Source: Burkholderiaceae bacterium (GTDB taxonomy: Bacteria > Pseudomonadota > Gammaproteobacteria > Burkholderiales > Burkholderiaceae). From it: 11,146 bases of DNA. The notes below the pieces were generated by a model, which was given only the letters and a program-made list of their open reading frames with translations, was not told the origin of the DNA and did not search any database. Positions 6,289 through 11,146 of this stretch are shown piece after piece. The stretch spans positions 1-11,146 of the forward strand of contig CANBPJ010000052.1 in the NCBI GenBank assembly GCA_947371415.1, written 5' to 3'. The translations under genes and the position numbers were made by a program. How positions within the stretch are numbered: position 1 is the stretch's first letter; each line of letters begins with the position of its first letter.

Positions 6289-7280
6289 AAAACCCCTCCA
6301 TGCCCAATACCTACTTAGCCGATGGATTTACCCTGCTTTCTGACTGGGGATTAATCTTAGTTGAGGGACCAGATGCCGCAACCCTGCTCCAAAATCAACT
6401 CAGCAATTCTGTTTTGGGTATGAGGCGCAGCGTTTCTGGGGAAATTGCTCAGGGCTCTGATGCAGTTCGCCTCATGGGCTATTGCAGCCCCAAAGGACGT
6501 CTTTTTGCTAGCGCTTGGCTAGGTCTATTTCCAGAATCGACTGGAGCGGATGATCGATTTGCTCTCTTCATCTCTAAAGATATTGCTGCCAGTACGGCGA
6601 AAAGACTGTCAATGTACATATTACGATCTAAGGTAAAGGTAATTGATGCCTCAAACGATTGGGATGTTTTTGGCGCTTACTGTGAGGAAGATGCAGAAGA
6701 TTTTGTGCCGGCCACAGCAGACTCTCTAGCATTGCGTATACCAGATGTCTTGAGTGGCGATAAAACATTTAAGCGCGTTCTGATAAGCCAAAGAAAAACT
6801 GAATCAAGTGCATCAAAAAACAATGAGGCCGCATTAGCTCAGTGGAATTCTTTGGAAGTGCTGAGCGCAATTCCTCGTATCGTTTTGGCCACACAAGAAC
6901 AGTTTGTTCCTCAGATGATTAACTTCGAGTCAGTGCTAGGAATAGACTTCAAAAAAGGTTGCTACCCAGGACAAGAAATTGTTGCCCGCAGCCAATATCG
7001 TGGAGCCGTCAAGCGCAGACTTCAGCTTGCCCGCACCACATCCAGCACATTCAGCCCAGAGCTGGCAAAGCCTGGCGTGGAGTTGTTTCATGAAGGTGAT
7101 GCCACGCAGCCTTGCGGCATGGTTGTGTTGGCAGCACCCAACCTAACTCATTCAGAGCGTATCGACTTACAGGTGGAGTGCAAACTCGACTCCCTGGAAG
7201 CCGGGGAAATTCATCTAGGCAAGAGCGATGGCCCTGTGTTACAAATAGACTCGCTACCCTATCAATTACTAGAAATTTAA
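6273..7280 (+). CDS. ygfZ: Folate-binding YgfZ/CAF17 family Fe-S cluster repair/assembly protein
   Basis: YgfZ resembles the T-protein of the glycine cleavage system and binds tetrahydrofolate. In E. coli it supports certain Fe-S enzymes such as the radical-SAM tRNA methylthiolase MiaB. The hallmark KGCYPGQE is at residues 228-235, with the family Cys at 230, preceded by FVPQMINFE and followed by IVARSQYRGAVKRRL. Length is 335 residues from ATG 6273, normal for betaproteobacteria. ATG codons lie at 6273, 6276 and 6300. The family-like sequence begins after the last one (LADGFTLLSDWG), so 6300 is a real alternative start. No Shine-Dalgarno sequence precedes either. The gene is divergent from mltG, and its 3' neighbour on the same strand is the NRDE gene 26 bases downstream. 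The family is certain; the exact start is not. Confidence 0.92.
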   Translation: MMPKPKNPSMPNTYLADGFTLLSDWGLILVEGPDAATLLQNQLSNSVLGMRRSVSGEIAQGSDAVRLMGYCSPKGRLFASAWLGLFPESTGADDRFALFISKDIAASTAKRLSMYILRSKVKVIDASNDWDVFGAYCEEDAEDFVPATADSLALRIPDVLSGDKTFKRVLISQRKTESSASKNNEAALAQWNSLEVLSAIPRIVLATQEQFVPQMINFESVLGIDFKKGCYPGQEIVARSQYRGAVKRRLQLARTTSSTFSPELAKPGVELFHEGDATQPCGMVVLAAPNLTHSERIDLQVECKLDSLEAGEIHLGKSDGPVLQIDSLPYQLLEI

Positions 7281-7306
7281 TCGCAACACTGCGCAATTCA
7301 TTACTT

Positions 7307-8164
7307 ATGTGTCTAATTCTCTTCGCGTGGAAATCTCATCCGGACTATCCGTTGGTAGTTGCTGCGAATCGTGATGAATTTTATGAGCGTGATACCGAGC
7401 CCCTAGGATGGTGGCCAGAGCACCCGCATGTATTAGCAGGCAAGGATCGGGCGGATGTTTTAGGCAGCCCGGGTACTTGGCTTGGCTTTACAAAAACTGG
7501 TCGCTTTGCTGCGCTCACCAACGTCAGAGCACCAAGCGAAAAGAATCCAGATGCAAGAACGCGCGGGGAACTTAGCTTACGCTATCTCACCGGCCAAAAT
7601 AAACCGCATGCTTATATTCAAGAAAATGCCAAACGGTTTGACCAATACAACGGCTTTAATCTGCTAATGGCAGATCTGAGTGACCCAGAAAATGCAGAAA
7701 TGCATTGGGTTAGCAACCGGCTCATGATGGGCCAGAATATTCGCCCAAGAAAAGTATTTCCAGAGCAAGCTTTAGCTCCAGGCGTCTATGGTTTATCCAA
7801 TGCAATGCTCGATACACCGTGGCCCAAAGTAAATCACCGTGTTGCGGCATTTGCTCAAACATTGGCAATGGATAGCGGTCAACTCAAAAACTCGGATCAC
7901 TATTTGCGCCTCTTGGCTGACACGCATGAAGCCAGCCCGCAAGAGCTACCCAATACCGGCGTTAATACAGATTGGGAAAAGGCGCTATCAGCAGCCTTTA
8001 TCAAAACTCCCGCATACGGAACTCGATCCAGCACTATTTTGCGCGTTCGCAAGGATGGTCAATTTGAGATGGTTGAAAGACGCTTTGACGCTAATGGTGC
8101 TGTGGGCCATGACGTGGTTACTGGTGCCCTCAGCGCTGCTCCAGGCTCAAATCTTTCCGTATGA
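7307..8164 (+). CDS. NRDE/TANGO2 family protein
   Basis: The protein begins MCLILFAWKSHPDYPLVVAA and continues with the family signature NRDE at residues 21-24. GTWLGFTKTGRFAALTNVR follows at 56-74, and the late YGTRSSTIL motif is also present. These define the NRDE (TANGO2, T10-like) family; the 285-residue length fits. Cys2 directly after the initiator Met is characteristic, and the fold resembles N-terminal-nucleophile hydrolases. Eukaryotic TANGO2/HRG-9 proteins and bacterial relatives have been linked to heme trafficking, but the biochemical activity is unsettled. The frame is open back to 7112, but that extension lies inside ygfZ in another frame and is not family-like, so ATG 7307 is chosen. 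It lies 26 bases after ygfZ and is probably cotranscribed, although no good Shine-Dalgarno sequence is seen. It converges with the thioesterase gene, with a 10-base gap. Confidence 0.9.
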   Translation: MCLILFAWKSHPDYPLVVAANRDEFYERDTEPLGWWPEHPHVLAGKDRADVLGSPGTWLGFTKTGRFAALTNVRAPSEKNPDARTRGELSLRYLTGQNKPHAYIQENAKRFDQYNGFNLLMADLSDPENAEMHWVSNRLMMGQNIRPRKVFPEQALAPGVYGLSNAMLDTPWPKVNHRVAAFAQTLAMDSGQLKNSDHYLRLLADTHEASPQELPNTGVNTDWEKALSAAFIKTPAYGTRSSTILRVRKDGQFEMVERRFDANGAVGHDVVTGALSAAPGSNLSV

Positions 8165-8174
8165 AGTACAGATC

Positions 8175-8657
8175 TTATTGCTGACGTAAATCCGCATTCA
8201 CGACGCGCTCACCATCTGCATTCTTGGTAGGTAAACGCTTCAGAAATTTAAATGTACCCGTCGCCATGCAGCAGATTTCACCTTGATCGTTGTACAGCTT
8301 AGCTTCGCAGAAAGCCATGGTGGCGGTGCGACGAACGGTATCCGCTTTTACACGCAAGATACCATTGGCAGCCTGCATAAAGTTATTCTTCATCTCAATG
8401 GTGACAACACTGCGATCGCCAGGATCCCCGGACCTAGCGGCTACAGCCATAGCTACATCCATCAGAGTTAATAAAACTCCGCCATGGGCAACATCCCAGG
8501 TATTGGTATGTTCAGGCTTTAAGGCCAACAGAATTTCACCCTTACCCATTTCAGCGCTAAGACAACGCACCCCTAGCAGCTTCAAAAAGGGAACATTGAG
8601 CTCCTCACCTAGGTTGGCAAGCTGAGTTGCCGCGTTCAGTTGTACTTTATTTGTCAT
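8175..8657 (-). CDS. PaaI-like hotdog-fold acyl-CoA thioesterase
   Basis: This 160-residue protein has the hotdog-fold signature of the PaaI/YbgC-like thioesterases. AHGGVLLTLMDVAMAVAA at about 57-74 contains the HGG turn (58-60) and the acidic residue D67 expected in the active site. The helix is followed by the beta-strand pattern (VVTIEMKNNFMQAA, ILRVKADTVRRTATMAFCEAKL). Such enzymes hydrolyse acyl-CoA thioesters in the cytoplasm, often as tetramers; the acyl group cannot be read from the sequence. The start is ATG 8655-8657. There is no Shine-Dalgarno sequence, but a TAAAAT box ends 6 bases upstream. It is divergent from selO, with 55 bases between ATGs, and tail to tail with the NRDE gene. 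The family is firm; the substrate is unknown. Confidence 0.88.
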   Translation of the reverse strand: MTNKVQLNAATQLANLGEELNVPFLKLLGVRCLSAEMGKGEILLALKPEHTNTWDVAHGGVLLTLMDVAMAVAARSGDPGDRSVVTIEMKNNFMQAANGILRVKADTVRRTATMAFCEAKLYNDQGEICCMATGTFKFLKRLPTKNADGERVVNADLRQQ

Positions 8658-8663
8658 AGGGTC

Positions 8664-8692
8664 ATTTTAGAGACTTCTGCGACGGTTGGGAA
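8664..8692 (-). promoter_or_regulatory. Candidate promoter of the thioesterase gene
   Basis: On the minus strand TTCCCA (plus-strand 8687-8692, 4 of 6 matches to the -35 consensus) and TAAAAT (8664-8669, 5 of 6 matches to the -10) are 17 bases apart. Only 6 bases (GACCCT) separate the -10 from the ATG, so a transcript would start at or very near the start codon. Unverified. Confidence 0.4.
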
Positions 8693-8697
8693 TTCCC
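8688..8697. repeat. 10-base perfect palindrome in the thioesterase-selO divergent spacer
   Basis: GGGAATTCCC is its own reverse complement. It overlaps the candidate thioesterase -35 and sits 2 bases before the candidate selO -10 (TAGAAT, 8700-8705). It could be a small operator, or chance; a 10-base palindrome is not rare enough to be convincing alone. Confidence 0.35.
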
Positions 8698-8699
8698 CA

Positions 8700-8705
8700 T
8701 AGAAT
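8700..8705 (+). promoter_or_regulatory. Candidate -10 box of selO
   Basis: TAGAAT matches TATAAT at 5 of 6 positions and ends 7 bases before the preferred selO ATG at 8713. At 17-base spacing the -35 would be CTGCGA (8677-8682), only 3 of 6 matches. No Shine-Dalgarno sequence is present between box and ATG. Weak. Confidence 0.3.
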
Positions 8706-8712
8706 ACAAAAC

Positions 8713-10179
8713 ATGCCTTTTACCCTCCATGGCGATGATGTCTGCCAACTAACCCCACCCTCCCCCTTACCCGATCCTTATTGGGTCGCATTTTCACCTG
8801 ATGTAGCCAAGCTGCTACATATTGATACAGACAGCACGGGTTTACCAAGCAATCCCGAGTGGCTGCAAGTATTGGCAGGTAACCAACTAACAGTCGGTGG
8901 GATTGAATTTTCCCATCCAATCTCAACCGCCTATAGCGGTCATCAATTTGGTGTGTGGGCCGGTCAACTGGGTGATGGGCGCGCCATTCTTCTAGGTGAT
9001 GTGAACGGTCTAGAGCTCCAGCTAAAAGGGGCCGGGAAAACGCATTACTCCAGAATGGGGGATGGCAGAGCAGTCTTGCGATCGTCGATCCGAGAATTTC
9101 TATGTAGTGAGGCAATGCATGGATTGGGCATACCAACTAGCCGCGCTCTATCAGTAGTGGGCTCAAGACAGGCCGTTAGGCGAGAAACCATGGAGACAGC
9201 AGCCGTATGTTCGCGCACTGCCCCTAGCTTCATTCGTATTGGCCATTTCGAGCATTTTGCGTCGACACAAAATATTGCGCGCTTAGAAGAATTAGCGGAT
9301 CTCATGATTTCCAATTTTTATCCTGAATGCGCTGGCGCCCAAGATCGCTATTTAGGCTTATTTAAAGCGATATCCGCCCGCAATGCCAAATTAGTGGCTC
9401 AATGGCAATCTGTTGGTTTTTGTCATGGCGTTCTGAATAGTGACAACATCAGCGCCTTAGGTCTCACAATTGACTATGGCCCATTTGGCTTTTTGGACCA
9501 TTTTGAAATTGATCATGTTTGCAACCACAGTGATCAAGGTGGCCGATACGCTTACCACCGACAGCCACAGGTTATGCACTGGAATATGGCATGCCTTGCT
9601 AGCGCGATGCTACCCCTTCTTGAGCTAGATCAGTCGAGTGAAAAATCCCAAACCCTATTGCGTTCTGCAATGGAAGAATTTCCACTGATTTATGCAAAGG
9701 AGTGGCAGCATTTATTTCGGAGTAAATTGGGTCTGCAATTAGAAAAAAAAGAGGATATTCAGCTCATTGAGCGGCTCTTACAGGCATTGCATGATTCAAG
9801 AGTTGACTTTACAAACTTCTTTCGCAGCCTAAGCAACCTCAGCAAAAACTCGACCCAACTAGAGATCCTGCAGCGCAACGAATTCATTGATCGAGAACAT
9901 ATTGACCAATGGTTTTCCGACTACACCAAAAGACTTCAGTCAGAAAACTTGGATGATCAAGCTAGAAAAAAACAGATGAATGGGATTAATCCAAAATATA
10001 TTCTCAGAAATCACTTGGCACAAGCGGCAATTGAAAAAGCACATCAAAATGATTTTTCAGAGGTGGCCACATTACTAAAGATACTGACCAATCCATTTGA
10101 TGAACATGAATCTTTCAATGACTACTCAAAAGCGCCCCCAGCAGATATGCAACATATTGCAGTAAGCTGTTCTTCATAA
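8713..10179 (+). CDS. selO: Protein adenylyltransferase SelO (YdiU family)
   Basis: SelO is a pseudokinase-fold enzyme that binds ATP upside down and transfers AMP to Ser/Thr/Tyr of target proteins; it is linked to oxidative-stress responses. From ATG 8713 the product has 488 residues, the usual size. Hallmarks are AYSGHQFGVWAGQLGDGRA (73-91), ELQLKGAGKTHYSR with K105 (101-114), GDGRAVLRSSIREFL (116-130), and HGVLNSDNISALGLTIDYG (238-256). The last contains D244, N245 and D254 at the catalytic and metal-binding positions. The C-terminus ends in CSS, with Cys at the place where animal SelO has selenocysteine. A TTG at 8686 would add nine non-family residues, so 8713 is preferred. The gene leads selO-msrB-yciB; msrB starts 18 bases after its stop. 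Confidence 0.95.
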   Translation: MPFTLHGDDVCQLTPPSPLPDPYWVAFSPDVAKLLHIDTDSTGLPSNPEWLQVLAGNQLTVGGIEFSHPISTAYSGHQFGVWAGQLGDGRAILLGDVNGLELQLKGAGKTHYSRMGDGRAVLRSSIREFLCSEAMHGLGIPTSRALSVVGSRQAVRRETMETAAVCSRTAPSFIRIGHFEHFASTQNIARLEELADLMISNFYPECAGAQDRYLGLFKAISARNAKLVAQWQSVGFCHGVLNSDNISALGLTIDYGPFGFLDHFEIDHVCNHSDQGGRYAYHRQPQVMHWNMACLASAMLPLLELDQSSEKSQTLLRSAMEEFPLIYAKEWQHLFRSKLGLQLEKKEDIQLIERLLQALHDSRVDFTNFFRSLSNLSKNSTQLEILQRNEFIDREHIDQWFSDYTKRLQSENLDDQARKKQMNGINPKYILRNHLAQAAIEKAHQNDFSEVATLLKILTNPFDEHESFNDYSKAPPADMQHIAVSCSS

Positions 10180-10197
10180 ATTCATTCATTTATTCCT

Positions 10198-10611
10198 ATG
10201 ACTAAAAAAACTGATCAAGAATACAAAGAGGCATTAAGCGATATTCAATACCGAGTGACTCGAGAGGCTGCAACCGAAAGACCTTTCTCTGGTGAATACT
10301 GGGATCACTGGGGAGATGGTAGATATAGCTGTGTTTGTTGCGGCACCCCACTATTTCAGGCAGCCACCAAGTTTGATGCCGGTTGTGGATGGCCAAGCTA
10401 TAACGCCCCTGAAAACGATCTAGCGATTACCGAAATCCGTGACGTATCTCATGGAATGATTCGCACTGAAGTGCGCTGCACTAAATGTGACGCGCATTTG
10501 GGGCATGTCTTTGAGGATGGTCCTCAACCTACCGGTCTGCGATATTGCATCAACTCAGCCTCACTCAATTTCGAACCTTCTGAGAACATTGCATCCACCA
10601 AGACCGATTAA
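10198..10611 (+). CDS. msrB: Peptide-methionine (R)-S-oxide reductase MsrB
   Basis: MsrB reduces the R-diastereomer of methionine sulfoxide in proteins, repairing oxidative damage in the cytoplasm with thioredoxin as usual electron donor. The 137-residue product is complete. Structural zinc ligands are C45 and C48 (CVCC) and C94 and C97 (CTKC). The catalytic Cys is C117 in RYCINSASLNF, and C63 in FDAGCGWPSY is the likely resolving Cys. A further Cys (C47) lies inside the first zinc motif. ATG 10198 is 18 bases after the selO stop, without a clear Shine-Dalgarno sequence. yciB begins 26 bases after the stop. Placement behind selO suggests a small redox-linked operon. Very confident. Confidence 0.97.
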   Translation: MTKKTDQEYKEALSDIQYRVTREAATERPFSGEYWDHWGDGRYSCVCCGTPLFQAATKFDAGCGWPSYNAPENDLAITEIRDVSHGMIRTEVRCTKCDAHLGHVFEDGPQPTGLRYCINSASLNFEPSENIASTKTD

Positions 10612-10637
10612 TTGATAAATAGTTGGATAATCACCAC

Positions 10638-11146
10638 ATGAAATTTTTATTTGATCTGTTCCCTATTATTCTGTTTTTTATCGCCTTTAAGTTTGGCGAT
10701 ATTTATACCGCTACTATTGTTGCCATGGTGGCCACCATTGGACAAATTCTCTGGGTGTATTACCGTCATCGGAAAATTGATGCCATGCAATGGGTCAGCC
10801 TTGTAATGATTTTGGTCTTCGGTAGCTTGACAATTTTTTTGCATGACAAAACATTTATTCAACTAAAACCAACAGCGCTTTATTGGCTATTCTCAGGAGC
10901 TCTATTTGTTAGTGCGCAATTTTTTCAGAAGAACTGGATTCAGGTTCTGATGGGCAAGCAAATCACTCTTAAAGAGCGTAGCGCTAAATCTATTTGGCAT
11001 AAAGTGAATATGGCTTGGGCGGCATTTTTCCTCATAATGGGGGCGCTCAATCTCTATATTGCATTTGAGTACTCTGAAGAAACCTGGGTCAACTTCAAGT
11101 TGTTTGGCAGCACCGGATTATTAATTATTTTTGTCGTTCTTCAGGG
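10638..11146 (+). CDS. yciB: Inner-membrane septation protein A (YciB/IspZ), 3' end cut by window edge
   Basis: The frame is open from ATG 10638 to the right edge, giving 169 residues without a stop, and is probably missing only about 10. It begins MKFLFDLFPIILFFIAFK, the characteristic start of YciB/IspZ proteins. At least five hydrophobic segments follow, at about 5-18, 20-39, 50-66, 76-92 and 120-139, with another beginning near 156. The conserved patterns KNWIQVLMGKQI and WHKVNMAWAAFF are present. YciB is an inner-membrane protein implicated in cell-envelope integrity and septation; its biochemical role is unclear. It follows msrB by 26 bases. A GATAAT box (10626-10631) ends 6 bases before the ATG and could be an internal -10, though no -35 is seen. 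Family call is strong. Confidence 0.92.
   Translation, partial: MKFLFDLFPIILFFIAFKFGDIYTATIVAMVATIGQILWVYYRHRKIDAMQWVSLVMILVFGSLTIFLHDKTFIQLKPTALYWLFSGALFVSAQFFQKNWIQVLMGKQITLKERSAKSIWHKVNMAWAAFFLIMGALNLYIAFEYSEETWVNFKLFGSTGLLIIFVVLQ

Noticed and set aside
6254..6307. Longer mltG N-terminus from ATG 6274, ATG 6301 or TTG 6307
   Set aside because: These add up to 18 residues overlapping the divergent ygfZ start and contain no basic or transmembrane sequence needed by the family. ATG 6253 gives a normal anchor.
7112..7306. 65-codon upstream extension of the NRDE reading frame
   Set aside because: It overlaps the 3' end of ygfZ in another frame and shows no family similarity. The NRDE family begins with Met-Cys, which fits ATG 7307.
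8686..8712. TTG start for selO adding nine residues
   Set aside because: The family-like sequence starts at MPFTLHGDD (ATG 8713); the extra residues have no support and overlap the candidate -10.
10647..10862. Open frame of 71 codons on the minus strand
   Set aside because: It is antisense to yciB, whose plus-strand frame has an unmistakable membrane-protein pattern and continues unbroken to the window edge.
1..11146. Defence, phage, insertion-sequence or CRISPR content
   Set aside because: All visible genes are housekeeping or envelope genes. No transposase, integrase, spaced direct repeats or toxin-antitoxin pair was seen.

Overview
The window reads as ordinary, compact chromosome of a betaproteobacterium. 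The protein flavour and gene neighbourhoods resemble Burkholderiaceae, most likely a Polynucleobacter-like freshwater lineage. This is inference from protein character, moderate GC and very short intergenic gaps; no database was searched. I see no mobile element, CRISPR array, rRNA, tRNA or phage gene. No stretch longer than about 90 bases lacks a gene.

Layout. (1) Bases 1-1239 (+): the 3' end of a YqiA-type alpha/beta-hydrolase, then a membrane-anchored DUF3108 protein. (2) Bases 1263-6253 (-): mltG, tmk, holB and tatD, with gaps of -4 to +11 bases. This is the classic mltG-tmk-holB-tatD order also found in E. coli. A periplasmic ankyrin-repeat protein follows, coupled to tatD by an ATGA overlap, and then a small potassium-channel-like membrane protein after an 86-base spacer. 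The channel converges on the DUF3108 gene. (3) Bases 6273-8164 (+): ygfZ (folate-dependent Fe-S factor) and an NRDE/TANGO2-family gene. (4) Bases 8175-8657 (-): a PaaI-like hotdog thioesterase, tail to tail with the NRDE gene. (5) Bases 8713-11146 (+): selO (protein AMPylase), msrB (methionine-R-sulfoxide reductase) and yciB/ispZ (inner-membrane septation protein A), which runs off the right edge.

How the genes work together. The minus-strand operon joins septal peptidoglycan processing (MltG), dTTP supply (Tmk) and the replicative clamp loader (HolB). Two accessory genes of unknown role, ankyrin and channel, sit at its 3' end. ygfZ with NRDE, and selO with msrB, both suggest iron/heme or redox homeostasis.

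No clearly new multi-gene system is visible. The most interesting signals are regulatory. The mltG and ygfZ starts lie in one near-symmetric dyad whose shared TATGATA core can serve as a -10 box in both directions. Several operon-leading genes lack a Shine-Dalgarno sequence and instead have a -10-like hexamer 6-8 bases before the ATG, the signature expected of leaderless transcripts.
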